From positions 5,001 to 69,000 of the forward strand of contig OZ014415.1 in NCBI GenBank assembly GCA_963965975.1: 64,000 nt of DNA, written 5' to 3'. Below are positions 48,163-61,600 of this stretch, one piece after another. The translations under genes were made by a program, and so were the position numbers. The first letter of the stretch is position 1, and each line of letters opens with the position of its first letter. This stretch comes from Xestospongia bergquistia. Taxonomy: Eukaryota > Porifera > Demospongiae > Haplosclerida > Petrosiidae. Under the pieces are notes generated by a model that had not been told where the DNA came from, searched no databases, and saw only the letters and a list, made by a program, of their open reading frames with translations.

Positions 48163-49499
48163 ATGTCTTCTGGATTTGTCCGTCAGTCATTTAGTTGGCC
48201 ATCTCTTCCAGGAGCTAATTGGTTTCCAGGTCATATGGCTAAAGCTATGAAACAGACATTGAAAAAAATCTCCAAATGTCATTGCATCATTGAAGTTCAT
48301 GACGCAAGAGTATCCTCCTCCTTCCAATTAATCATAATTATTGTAATAATTAAGGGTCCTTAATAAATTATTTATATTCCTTTAACAGGACGAAACCCAA
48401 AATTTCAATTAAGTCAAAATAAAAAATTATTAGTATTAAATAAAATGGACTTGGCAGATCAAATGAGCAGAGTTAGTAAAGTTACATATTATTATTATTA
48501 TTATATAATATAGTATAATATATTTGAAGATAATGTTATATGGACTAACTGTAAACAACAATATCATTCAAGTATTAGTAATGTAAGTATTATGATATTA
48601 TTGATAACATCTCTAAATATTATAGGTTTTTAAACATCTACTACATATTACTGCTAACGACCGACCTACAGTAATAGAGTAGTTAATTATTATTATTATT
48701 TATATTATATTGTAGGTAACTAAAGTGATGGTGTTAGGTATGCCTAATGTTGGTAAATCTTCATTAATAAATGCATTAAGACGTCATTATCTCAAAAAGG
48801 GTATGTCCCTTGTAATAATTAGTGTATTAATTATAATTAATTTATTAATATTAGGTAAAGCAACTACAGTAGGACCATTACCAGGTCTTACTAGAACAAT
48901 CAGTGGTTATATCAAGGTAATCTGTCCAGATAACATATACTTTCATGACATCTTCTATTCAATAGATTAGCGATGATCCTATTATGTATCTTGTTGATAC
49001 CCCAGGTATTATGATATTAATATACTAGACCACACCTACTGTTAATTAGGAATTATGGTTCCTAAGATTACAAGTAGTGAAATAGCTCTTAAACTAGCAG
49101 CTATAGGTTAGACAAATATAATAAACTATTTACTAACTACACTACATATAGGAATGTTAAGAGATCATTTAGTTGGTGAGATAATAATAGCAGACTATAT
49201 ACTTTATTCATTAAATGTACGTCAAAATTACAAGTATGTTATTACCAATTGTATTTATATAATAGTATATATTATTAGATATACTACAATCTATGATTTA
49301 CCAGAACCAAGTGATAATATTGACTATGTATTAAAATGTGTTAGTCAAAGAATACAAGCATATCATAAAGGTAGTATCAATGTATTTAATATATTATTAT
49401 AATAGAGTTATTGTAGGTGGTGTACTTGATATACAACGTGGTGTTTGTCACTTTTTAAAACAGTTTAGAGAAGGAAACTTTGGTAGAATTACATTTTAA
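48163..49499 (+). CDS. MTG1: Mitochondrial ribosome-assembly GTPase MTG1
   Basis: A circularly permuted GTPase of the YlqF/MTG1 family, which acts in maturation of the mitochondrial large ribosomal subunit. Start at 48163 gives MSSGFVRQSFSWPSLPGANW, then the family signature WFPGHMAKAM. G motifs appear in permuted order: G4 NKMDLAD (about 48439-48460), then G1 GMPNVGKSS (about 48737), the T-rich switch GKATTVGPLPGLTRT, and G3 VDTPG (about 48990). The C-terminal helical part has YDLPEPSDNIDYVLKCVSQR and ends [19 protein letters not shown] with TAA at 49497-49499. About six short introns. The stop codon overlaps that of the convergent ASNSD1. Confidence 0.9.
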
Positions 49500-52157
49500 T
49501 GTTGTATTAAATCTTGACTAGTATCACTTCCTTTATTATGTTTACTAGATAAACTAGACATCCTTGAGCCAAATTGAATAGCTCGTTTTGGTAATCCTGC
49601 AGCAGATGTACAACCAAGTAATATGGCGACTTCACGTAGCAACCACTTCTCACCTTGTCCACGTGGTAAATCTAAATTAGCCTATTTCCAAATATAGTAA
49701 GATTATTAATCAAGTACTGCATTACTTTATATTGCATTGGTAAACTATTGAGAAAATCTATAACTTGTTCATCCAAATATGGAAAACGAGCTTCTTTGTG
49801 ATGATCAGCAATACATCTAATAAAAGTATATAATTATAATTGTTCAAATAAATTGATTGTTTTGAACTAATTGATAGTCATTTGCACACATGTCTACAAA
49901 CTACATCTATACTTGGCAAATATTATAATATTATGACATTTCTAAAGAGCATGTTTATAGTTAGGTTGGCTGTCCTAATATAAACTCCATTATAATAGCA
50001 CTCACACACATCAGGCATGCATCCATGATAATTCTTGTGTCTAACTAATAACATTTATCTCATAACTCAAATAATTTGTTACATGACTTGTTAATTAGTG
50101 TAGTAATAATGAAAACTAAATGATAAACATATTTACCAATATCTCATCATATCCCACTTCAATAACAATACATTGATTTAGATTAATCATTTTTTACAAT
50201 ATATAAAATATAAATACTAATACCTGTCATCTCGTCCTAAATTACGTGATGATATTCTTTTAATATCATGTTCTACTTCAGACAACAAACCATCCATTCC
50301 TTTTAATCTAATAATAATTATAAATAATTTAATATATTAACTTCAAATTTTGTATACTTGTATTGCGTACGATGTCGAGCATATCCTGCTAATTGTTCAT
50401 CAGCACCAACTCCAACTAACAATATCTATAATTGTTATAATATGACTATAATTAATACTAGTATCATTACTTTAGCTGAACTTGTATAAGGTATACCTCC
50501 TGATATGATACCTTGACCTCTAGCAGCAAACCACATAGCACATCCTAAACTGTCATCTAACACTGTAGTTAATGGATATATGCAGTTTGATATATGTGTA
50601 TTTCTATAATAAATTTAATAAATTAATAGTAAAATTATATCTTATAATTACCTCATACTAACTACTTCATCATGTCCTACATTAACCTAATAATATTAGT
50701 CATATAATAAAACATTATAAAGTACATACTAAAACTAAGTTCCATTTTCTAGCTGGATTTAGTTCACTTAATGTTTGTAAAGCTGTAATACGATCAGGAA
50801 CTTCAAAACTACCAATAAAAATAACATATATTATTTAATATTTGTTATTTACTTCACTTTATCATTTGTTTTACTTTGATCAAAGGCAACATTTATAAGA
50901 TCAATTTCTTCTTCAGGATCAAGACATCTACATAATATGTCAGATACAATATTATCATAATAATAATGTATTATCTACCGATCAGTTAATGCTGCTAATA
51001 CTGCAGAGTCTAGTCCACCAGAAAATAAAATACCAATATTAGGACCACTGGTATTGGAAGGATTAGGAAGTACTAATCGTCTTTTAACAGCTTCTTCTAA
51101 AAGTATTAGTAATCTCTTAACATTAGCAACTATTTCATCAGATTCCACTTGTTGGGAAGTAGTATTTAATGGACCAAATGGTACAGAGAGAGATTGACCA
51201 GCAATATCAACTTTAACACTAGTTGTTAATGATGATATATGTTCTAGTGCATTTGGTATAAAGAATAGTCCAGTATCTATAAAACATTAGAACATAATCT
51301 ATAACACATACAACTATACCTTTCTCTCTCCATGGATAACAGTGAAGATGTCCTGTACAATATAATAAATATGACTATATATTGTAATATAATACCTTGT
51401 ATTAAATATTGGTATATTCCAACAGCTGGTACTTCACTCCAATAATCCTAATATTATAATAATTATAATAATGTATATAATATTATGGAGATATGAACTC
51501 ACATAACTAAAATCACATGTTCCAACAGAAGATAAAGCCATTATATCATCATTATCTTGTGGTAAATGCCATAATAAACTTCTACGACCCAATACATCAC
51601 GACCAATCCATAAACTATGACTACATTGCTATAATACAAAATGGCTGATATATAATAGACCATATTATATAATAATACCTCCCAATATATCATTGACCAT
51701 GGACCATGAATACCACTTAACATTCCAAGTATAGCATCATTGTTACTATGGCAACATGTTAATGCCTGTAATACAGCTCTTGAATCATTATCATGGTCCC
51801 CTACCTAATATACAATTATAATGTATACATTTATATATTATGTGTATACCAGTATAGAATGACCTCCAAATACTTCTCCATTCCAAAGTAACCAGTTGTG
51901 ATTATCAGACTCAAGTGGTTGAGGAGTTAAATTACCTCTTAAATGTAATACGCATCCAATTACATGAACTACAATATCATCTATGATATTGTAACTCTTA
52001 GAGATCACACTGTCATGACCACGCCTCTTTAGTTTCTCTAGGACTGTACCTATAACCTGTAAAGGACTAAATAAATAACAAATAATTCAGTCATTGTTAC
52101 TCTTTCAGCTGTTTCTTTATTTGATATTTTGTAAACAATAACAAATATTCCACACAT
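49496..52157 (-). CDS. ASNSD1: Asparagine synthetase domain-containing protein 1
   Basis: Asparagine-synthetase-like protein with an N-terminal class II glutamine amidotransferase-type domain: [19 protein letters not shown], start at 52157, nucleophile-position Cys2. A C-terminal ATP-pyrophosphatase-type domain with [17 protein letters not shown] (about 50990-51040) follows. Other family pieces: [12 protein letters not shown] near 51870-51900, [15 protein letters not shown] near 50370-50420, [16 protein letters not shown] near 49740-49790. The last exon ends DTSQDLIQH with TAA at 49496-49498. It has about thirteen small introns plus one ~400-bp intron at about 49820-50220. The RTK gene stop is 95 bp upstream on the same strand. 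The 5' part of this gene is duplicated as a pseudogene at 56877-58560. The enzymatic activity of the family is uncertain. Confidence 0.88.
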
Positions 52158-52251
52158 TACTTCAGAAATAGTTTATTAATTATAATAATATTCATTACCA
52201 CATGTACAATAATTATTGTTTATTAAAAACAGTAATACTGAAGTTTTAATG

Positions 52252-55200
52252 TTATATTTGAACCTCATTTGGTTCTAAATATTCACTGGCTCGTGATAGC
52301 TCATGGTAGGTACTTTGTAAGTCCTGATACATGTTCTCTCCAGCTTCTAGACTAGCTCCTAGTACTCCAGCTTGTGGATGAGATGACATATCTTTCTCTG
52401 GTATATCAAGAAGACTCTGATCATTTTGTAGTAACATTAACATGATATCATGAAAACCAGGTCGTTCTTTGGGATCTGAATTCCTGAATAATACATTAAA
52501 TAAATATTGTCATATCAAGGTTATAATTTACATACCATGACGTGATCATTAACTTATAAATTATTTTGGGACATCCTGGAGGTGGTGGAAGACGATAACC
52601 AATTGCTATTTTTTCAAGGGTCTAAGTAAGTAGTGATAGATAGTCTGTTTAGTTGTAACTTTATTAACTCACAGCAGTATTTGAGAAAGCTTCAAATGGC
52701 TTATGTCCCACACTCCATATTTCATACATAACACATCCAAAACTCCACACATCACTGGCTGTTGAGTAACGACGATAATGTGCTGCCTCAGGAGCTGTCC
52801 ATTTAACAGGAATCTTCCCACCATGTGCAAAATAATAATTTTCATCTTCTAAATCTCTTGACATACCAAAATCAGCAATCTATATAAATAATTCATAAAA
52901 ACTGTTATTACTAGTTCTCCTCTGACCTTGCATATCTTTTCTTTAGAAATTAGGATATTTCTAGCAGCAAGATCTCGATGTACAAATCCTTTCCCAGACA
53001 AGTAAGTCATACCTAAACATATTTGTCGACAAAAGTTTAATAAAAGTAGACTTGTGTCTGGTGGTAAATCACTATAAAATAATGAAAATGTCATTTTCAG
53101 TATCTTATGGATGATTTACTTTGAAGACAAAGAGATAAGATGGTTTTTAAGGTCTCCATTTTCCATAATTTCCAGAACTAACATAGGCTATATTTAAAAC
53201 ATCATTTAAAGTTAACTGGAATTTATATTTATTACTTACATTACCATAATTACTAACAATACCATGAAGTTTTAACACACTAGCATTACAAAACTGGCCC
53301 ATGATAGCTGCCTCTTGTAAAAATTTGATTCTTTCATCATTAGTAGCATCTTTTTTCAAAACTTTCACTGCAACTTCAATGATCTTCTTCTCACTTACAT
53401 GCCATAGAGCTCGATAAACTTCACCAAATTGACCTGATCCAAGTGTCTCCTCCAACCTATAACAATTATTAGTAACACTCCATATTAGTAACATATTAAA
53501 TACATGTGACAGATGGACAGTACCATATAGAGAACTACAGATATTGGATATGATAACACATGTGACAGATGGACAGTACCATATAGAAGACTACAGGTAT
53601 TGGCTATGACAACACATGTGGCTGGTATGCCACATATATTATAATTACTTACTCTATGGCATCTTGTGGTATGTTTGTAACATGACTTTTCTTTAATTGG
53701 GTATATAACTCATCAGCTTTTCCTGCAGGTCTTAAATATTGAACAGTATTTGTCTTTGAATTAGTATCATCTTCAGTTAAAGCCTGTACACAATATAACA
53801 ATTATAACAACTGAATATCTCTAATAATACCTGTTCTAATAGTTTATAATAGTCACTCCCTTCACCACCAAGAAATGAGTAGGCATAACATTCTGGATCA
53901 CCAGGGGCTACTGGAAGTGGGTCTTTGGCTGATCTGATTATGTTAGTACTTTTAATACTCTAAGAAAACATAATATAAATATATTTTATTATCTACTTAC
54001 TGGTGTCCTTTGTTCATATCCATCAACTATAGAAAATGCCACACCAGATTTATTATATAAATCATTATCAAATTCATAAGATAGTGTTCCATCATTCAAG
54101 GTGTTGTTCACATTAGCACCTTTATAATGTACACCACCTGTTCCATATAATTCAGGAATGTTCACTAAGAAACCTATTATGAACAAAGTTAGTAATAACA
54201 TTTTATTTACCTATTGGGTTATCAATACTGTTTGTAGTGTTAATATGATACTGTTTCTTTTTTCTGTATATTAACAATATTATCACAATAACAACAATTG
54301 TTATAGCCACTACGACTACAAGTAAAGTCACCACAACACCAGCAGCTATTGCTCCATTATTAGTACGAGTATTAGCTAATAAATATGAGAATATAAACAA
54401 ACAATTAAATAATTAAATGTACTTCCTCCAACTGTTGGTGTAGCTCCGTTAGTATTTAATGTAGTACTAGTAGTATCTCCATCACTAACTGGTGTAGCTC
54501 CGTTAGTATTTAATGTAGTACTAGTAGTAACTCCATCACTAACTGGTGTAGCTCTGTTAGTATTTAATGTAGTACTAGTAGTAACTCCATCATTAACTGG
54601 TGTAGCTCCGTTAGTATTTAATGTAGTACTAGTAGTAACTCCATCACTAACTGGTGTAGCTCCGTTAGTATTTAATGTAGTACTAGTAATAACTCCATCA
54701 CTAACTGGTGTAGCTCCGTTAGTATTTAATGTAGTACTAGTAGTACTGATAGATGATGGTACTAGTAAAAAATATAATATATTATTATAAAAACAATTCC
54801 TTTAACTTACCTACATTAGCTCTAACTCTTAATAGTCGATTGGAGACTTGATTAGATTGAGAACAATTAATAGACATGACATTATTACTATTATTACATA
54901 GTGTGTCTGAACCATTAGCAATTAGAGTGACAAAGGAGTCATTAAGATTTGTCATATATATTCCGACTACATCACCATACATTACAAAGAGTGTTGTACC
55001 AGTAGATGTTGTATCAGATCTCACAACAGCTATATTACCTAAGTGACAAGTAACTAGAAGATGTACTACAACTTTATATAATACCTTGTACAGCATCATT
55101 CACTGTTATTGGATCTGATATCTAACAGAGATTAACAAACTAATAATATGACATAGCGAATGACTTACTCTCTCATAAACATCTCCAGTTTGTTGTCTCC

Positions 55201-55447
55201 ATATAGATATTTCAAATGAAAATGGCTTATTCACAAAACCTTGTTTTTGATACCAGGCATAGTCAAATGAGCTTATGCTTCCAGCAATACAAGTTATTGG
55301 ATCAGCAAGATTGAGAAATAGTCCATATTCTGTAACTTCTAAAGCACCACTGTTGTACTGACTGTCTCCTACACTACAGCTCTGTCCACTGACTGTATGA
55401 CAAACTATACTGAACAAAAGCACTACGAGCTTGTAACAACCAGTCAT
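52252..55447 (-). CDS. Receptor tyrosine kinase, copy A (sponge-type)
   Basis: Single-pass receptor kinase. Start at 55447 with a signal peptide (MTGCYKLVVLLFSIVCHTVS). Ectodomain part one is a Cys-containing module (SCSVGDSQYNSGALEVTEYG, LFLNLADPITCIAGSIS); part two is LFVMYGDVVGIYMTN to NQVSNRLLRVRANV. Then come six 18-residue Ser/Thr repeats (54437-54760), a transmembrane helix (about 54250-54360, IAAGVVVTLLVVVVAITIVV) and a basic stop-transfer RKKK. The juxtamembrane region has several tyrosines (DPECYAYSFLGGEGSDYYKL). The kinase shows GSGQFGEV, VAVKVLKK, HRDLAARN, IADFGMSR and GGKIPVKWTAPEA, all needed residues present. The tail has YQDL, YHEL and YLEP, likely SH2-docking sites. TAA at 52252-52254. 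Orphan receptor; ligand unknown. Divergent from a CCP gene 60 bp away. Confidence 0.88.
54437..54760 (-). repeat. 54-bp coding repeat, six units (RTK copy A stalk)
   Basis: Six in-frame 54-bp units each encoding VSDGVTTSTTLNTNGATP-like peptide, Ser/Thr-rich and probably O-glycosylated, between the ectodomain and the membrane helix. Units differ by only a few substitutions. Confidence 0.93.
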
Positions 55448-55507
55448 CTCTTACAATAATTTGTGGGAGTGTGCTAATTGACCACAGTCACGTAAAACAC
55501 TATAAAA
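55448..55507. promoter_or_regulatory. Bidirectional promoter between RTK A and CCP A
   Basis: 60 bp between divergent start codons, conserved in the second copy at 62515-62586. Contains GTGTGCTAATTGACCACAGTC and CACGTAAAACACTATAAAAATG; the TATAAAAA sits immediately before the CCP ATG. Function inferred from position. Confidence 0.55.
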
Positions 55508-56884
55508 ATGCTTCGTTTGTACCCTCCAATGACAATCATGTTGACACTCGTGTATATTTTAACTGTCATTGGACATTTAGTCCGGGCTGAGTATTTAATG
55601 CAGGCAGTCTTTATACTGAAGTGACTCCAATATATACAATAGCAGGATGGTATCTTAATCTTCAGTTACCATTAACTTGTTCTGGTAATGTATCAGCTAT
55701 CAATATTCACTATTATGATCCTATACTACCAAGTACTTATTGTGTATGGTGGGCACTATGGGAGCCAGAAGATACTGTCAATTATACTAAAGTAAAATAC
55801 TATAATAATTATGTTGAATTTATTATTATATGTTAAAGGTTAATAACAGCTTAGGACAGTAAAATAATTATATTGCAAATCAAATTGTTCATATTGAAGC
55901 TATTGTCAGTAAGTTAATTGGTTATAATTATTAAATACCTCTTTTATTAATTTATTCTATAGATACTATTGATTGTGGTTCCTTACCTTCTCTTCGTGAT
56001 GGTTATATTGTCAATGATAGTTATTATGGGACACATTATGGAGCTGTTGTCCATTATTATTGTAAAGATGGTCATGTAATACATGGTAAAACTACAAGAA
56101 CCTGTCTTGCTACTGGATACTGGAGTCATACAGAACCAAGATGTACAAAAGTGAAGTGCAGTAAGATCTCTAATCCTGATAATGGACGTGCTAGTGGAGA
56201 CAATAGAATTGGATCAACAGTCTATTTTACATGCAATAATAATTATGTACTTGTCGGACCTAGTAATGTAACTTGTCAAGCAAATGGAGAATGGACAGCG
56301 CCATCTTCTGTATACATACAACTTACCTGTAGTTATCCTGGAGATGTTGTTAATGGATTTGCTAACAGCACAGATTACACTGAGTCATCAGTAATACGTT
56401 ATCAATGTTATAATGGCTATATCCTCACTGGTCTTAGTACTATCATTTGTAATAGTAATGGAAAATGGAGTAACGGTCTACCAGTATGTTTACCAGTAAA
56501 ATGTAGTGATCCTGGTATACCAGAAAATGTCAACATTTTCATACTAACTTTTTATTTGGATCTATAGTCAAATATTCTTGTAATGTTGGTTACAACATAG
56601 TGGGTAATGATACTATCATATGTTCAGAAAATGGTCAATGGAACACTAAAATACCAATTTGTTTATCAGATGAGAGTACTTGGAAGACATCCACTTCAAC
56701 AGCAACTGTTATCAAAACAAATGTAACCAGTTTAATAGACACTACCAAACTAAGACCAAGTAATTCAATATTCACCTTCAAAACAATATCAATACTAACC
56801 ACTTGGATCTCACCAAACAAAACAAGATTAACAGACTTTGAATCTAATTTACTGTTTACTTCACCTGTTGATTATATCTTATAA
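55508..56884 (+). pseudogene. CCP/sushi-domain secreted protein gene, broken copy A
   Basis: Compared with the copy at 62587 onward, this copy starts with the same signal peptide (MLRLYPPMTIMLTLVYILTV) but has lost 4 bp (GAGTATTTAATG versus GAGTATTCTTGTAATG near 55590), shifting the frame. It also lacks about 300 bp of the second exon region (join near 55855), giving an immediate stop, and is frameshifted again near 56540. Downstream it keeps CCP-like modules (CGSLPSLRDGYIVNDSYYGT; CSKISNPDNGRASGDNRIGS; CSYPGDVVNGFANSTDYTES; CSDPGIPENV...; each Cys/Trp pattern typical of sushi folds) and a Ser/Thr-rich tail. The 3' end runs straight into ASNSD1-derived sequence at about 56876, the duplication breakpoint. 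Confidence 0.82.
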
Positions 56885-58560
56885 TTACCTCATACTAACT
56901 ACTTCATCATGTCCTACATTAACCTAATAATATTACTCATATAATAAAATATTATAAAGTACATACTAAAACTAAGTTCCATTTTCTAGTTGGATTTAGT
57001 TCACTTAATGTTTGTAAAGCTGTAATACGATCAGGAACTTCAAAACTACCAATAAAAATAACATATATTATTTAATATTTGTTATTTACTTCACTTTATC
57101 ATTTGTTTTACTTTGATCAAAGGCAACATTAATAAGATCAATTTCTTCTGTAGGATCAAGACATCTACATAATATGTCAGATACAAACTTATCATAACAA
57201 TAATATATTATCTACTGATCAGTTAATGCTGCTAATACTGCAGAGTCTAGTCCACCAGAAAATAAAATACCAATATTAGGACCACTGGTATAAGAAGGAT
57301 TTGGAAGTATTAGCCATCTTTTAACAGCCTCTTCTAAAAGTACTAGTAATCTCTTAACATTAGCAACTATTTCATCAGATTCCACTTGTTGGGAAGTAGT
57401 ATTTAATGGACCAAATGGTACAGAGAGAGATTGACCAGCAATATCAACTTTAACACTAGTTGTTAATGATGATATATGCTCTAGTCCATTTGGTATGAAG
57501 AATAGTCCAGTATCTATAAAACATTAGAACATAATCTATAACACATACAACTATACCTTTCTCTCTCCATGGATAACAGTGAAGATGTCCTGTACAATAT
57601 AATAAACATGACTATATATTGAAATATAATACCTTGTATTAAATATTGGTATATTCCAACAGCTGGTACTTCACTCCAATAATCCTAATAATTATAATAA
57701 TATACTATATAATTATATAATAATGTATATAATATTATGGAGATATGAGCTCACATAACCAAAATCACATGTACCAACAGAAGATAAAGCCATTACATCA
57801 TCATTATCTTGTGGTAAATGCCATAATAAACTTCTACGACCCAATCACCTCTTAAATGTAATACGCATCCAATTACATGAACTACAATATCATCTATGAT
57901 ATTGTAACTCTTAGAGATCACACTGTCATGACCACGCCTCTTTAGTTTCTCTAGGACTGTATCTATAACCTGTATAATAAACTTCTACGACCCAATACAT
58001 CACAACTAATCCATAAACTATGAGTAGATTGCTATAATACAAAATGGCTGATATATAATAGACCATATTATATAATAATACCTCCCAATATATTATTGAC
58101 CATGGACCATGAATACCACTTAACGTTCCAAGTATAGCATCATTGTTACTATGGCAACATGTTAATGCCTGTAATACAGCTCTTAAATCATTATCATGGT
58201 CCCCTACCTAATATACAATTATAATGTATACATTTATATATTATGTGTATACCAGTATAGAATGACCTCCAAATACTTCTCCGTTCCAAAGTAACCAGTT
58301 GTGATTATCAGATTCAAGTGGTTGAGGAGTTAAATCACCTCTTAAATGTAATACGCATCCAATTACATGAACTACAATATCATTTATGATATTGTAACTC
58401 TTAGAGATCACACTGTCATGACCACGCCTCTTTAGTTTCTCTAGGACTGTACCTATAACCTGTAAAGGACTAAATAAATAACAAATAATTCAGTCATTGT
58501 TACTCTTTCAGCTGTTTCTTTATTTGATATTTTGTAAACAATAACAAATATTCCACACAT
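56877..58560 (-). pseudogene. ASNSD1 partial duplicate
   Basis: Matches 50634-52157 (5' two-thirds of ASNSD1, introns included), starting at the same MCG codon (58558-58560). The C-terminal exons are missing. About 57845-57975 holds an out-of-place copy of sequence equivalent to 51935-52060, and small changes are scattered through (for example GATCAGTTAATGC in a TCTACTGATC context). It cannot encode a full protein. It marks the left part of the second copy of the tandemly duplicated block. Confidence 0.85.
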
Positions 58561-58646
58561 TACTTCAGAAATAGTTTATTAATTATAATAATATTCATTA
58601 CCACATGTATTGTTTATTAAAAACAGTAATAACTGAAGTTTTAATG

Positions 58647-61600
58647 TTATATTTGAACTTCATTTGGTTCTAAATATTCACTGCCTCCTGATAGCTCATG
58701 GTAGGTACTTTGTAAGTCCTGATACATGTTCTCTCCAGCTTCTAGACTAGCTCCTAGTACTCCAGCTTGTGGATGAGATGAGATATCTTTCTCTGGTATA
58801 TCAAGAAGACTCTGATCATTTTGTAGTAACGTTAACATGATATCATGAAAACCAGGTCGTTCTTTGGGATCTGAATTCCTGGATAATACATTAAATAAAT
58901 ATTGTCATATCAAGGTTATAATTTACATACCATGACGTGATCATTAACTTATAAATTATTTGGGGACATCCTGGAGGTGGTGGAAGACGATAACCAATTG
59001 CTATTTTTTCAAGGGTCTAAGTAAGTAATGATAGATAGTTTGTTTAGTTGTAGCTTTACTAACTCACAGCAGTATTTGAGAAAGCTTCAAATGGCTTATG
59101 TCCCACACTCCATATTTCATACATAACACATCCAAAACTCCACACATCACTGGCTGTTGAGTAACGACGATAATGTGCTGCCTCAGGAGCTGTCCATTTA
59201 ACAGGAATCTTCCCACCATGTGAAAAATAATAATTTTCATCTTCTAAATCTCTTGACATACCAAAATCAGCAATCTATATAAATAATTCATAAAAACTGT
59301 TATTACTAGTTCTCCTCTGACCTTGCATATCTTTTCTTTAGAAATTAGGATATTTCTAGCAGCAAGATCTCGATGTACAAATCCTTTCCCAGACAAGTAA
59401 GTCATACCTAAACATATTTGTCGACAAAAGTTTAATAAAAGTAGACTTGTGTCTGGTGGTAAATCACTATAAAATAATGAAAATGTCATTTTCAGTATCT
59501 TATGGATGCTTTACTTTGAAGACAAAGAGATAAGATGGTTTTTAAGGTCTCCATTTTCCATAATTTCCAGAACTAACATAGGCTATATTTAAAACATCAT
59601 TTAAAGTTAACTGGAATTTATATTTATTACTTACATTACCATAATTACTAACAATACCATGAAGTTTTAACACACTAGCATTACAAAACTGGCCCATGAT
59701 AGCTGCCTCTTGTAAAAATTTGATTCTTTCATCATTAGTAGCATCTTTTTTCAAAACTTTCACTGCAACTTCAATGATCTTCTTCTCACTTACATGCCAT
59801 AGAGCTCGATAAACTTCACCAAATTGACCTGATCCAAGTGTCTCCTCCAACCTATAACAGTTATTAGTAACACTCCATATTAGTAACATATTAAATACAT
59901 GTGACAGATGGACAGTACCATATTTGACCTGATTTAAAAAAAGGGACAGCTTCTGTCAAAACATTTGTGGCCTGTTTTGTGAAAAAACCTTGTTAAAACA
60001 TATCAAAAACAGTTTTGCATTCATATAAAAGAGTTATGCATGTATAGCAACTGTATGTATACAAAACTGACATATTTGAGATGTTTTAACAGTTGTTTGT
60101 TCATAAATCAGGTCACAAATGTTTTGACAGAAGTGGTCCCTTTTTGTTAATCAGGTCACATATAGAGGACTACAGATATTGGATATGACAACACATGTGG
60201 CTGGTATGCCACACATAGTATAATTACTTACTCTATGGCATCTTGTGGTATGTTTGTAACATGACTTTTCTTTAATTGGGTATATAACTCATCAGCTTTT
60301 GCTGCAGGTCTTAAATATTGAGCAGTATTTGTCTTTGAATTAGCATCATCTTCAGTTAAAGCCTGTACACAATATAATAATTATAACAACTGAATATCTC
60401 TAATAATACCTGTTCTAATAGTTTATAATAGTCACTCCCTTCACCACCAAGAAATGAGTAGGCATAACATTCTGGATCACCAGGGGCTACTGGAAGTGGG
60501 TCTTTGGCTGATCTGATTATGTTAGTACTTTTAATACTCTAAGAAAACATAATATAAATATATTTTATTATCTACTTACTGGTGTCCTTTGTTCACATCC
60601 ATCAATTATAGAAAATGCCACACCAGGTTGATTATATAAATCATTATCAAATTCATAAGATAGTGTTCCACCATTCAAGGTGTTGTTCACATTAGCACCT
60701 TTATAATGTACACCACCTGTTCCATATAATTCAGGAATGTACACTAAGAAACCTATTAAGAACAAAGTTAGTAATAACATTTTACTTACCTATTGGGTTA
60801 TTAATACTGTATGTAGTGTTAATAGGATACTGTTTCTTTTTTCTGTATTTTAACACTATTATCACAATAACAACAATTGTTATAGCCACTATGACTACAA
60901 GTAAAGTCACTACAATACCAGCAGCTATTGCTCCATTATTAGTATGAGTATTACCTAATAAATATGACAATATAAATAGACAATTAAATAATTAAAATGT
61001 ACTTCCTCCAACTGTTGGTGTAGCTCCGTTAGTATTTAATGTAGTACTAGTAGTATCTCCATCACTAACTGGTGTAGCTCCGTCAGTATTTAATGTAGTA
61101 CTAGTAGTATCTCCACCACTAACTGGTGTAGCTCCGTCAGTATTTAATGTAGTACTAGTAGTATCTCCATCACTAACTGGTGTAGCTCCGTCAGTATTTA
61201 ATGTAGTACTAGTAGTATCTCCACCACTAACTGATGTAGCTCCGTCAGTATTTAATGTAGTACTAGTAGTAACTCCATCATTAACTGGTGTAGCTCCGTA
61301 AGTATTTAATGTACTACTAGTAGTAACTCCATCACTAACTGGTGTAGCTCCGTCAGTATTTAATGTAGTACTAGTAGTATCTCCATCACTAACTGGTGTA
61401 GCTCCGTCAGTATTTAATGTAGTACTAGTAGTATCTCCATCACTAACTGATGTAGCTCCGTTAGTATTTAATGTAGTACTAGTAGTAACTCCATCACTAA
61501 CTGGTGTAGCTCCGTAAGTATTTAATGTATTACTAGTAGTAACTCCATCACTAACTGGTGTAGCTCCGTAAGTATTTAATGTAGTACTAGTAGTAACTCC

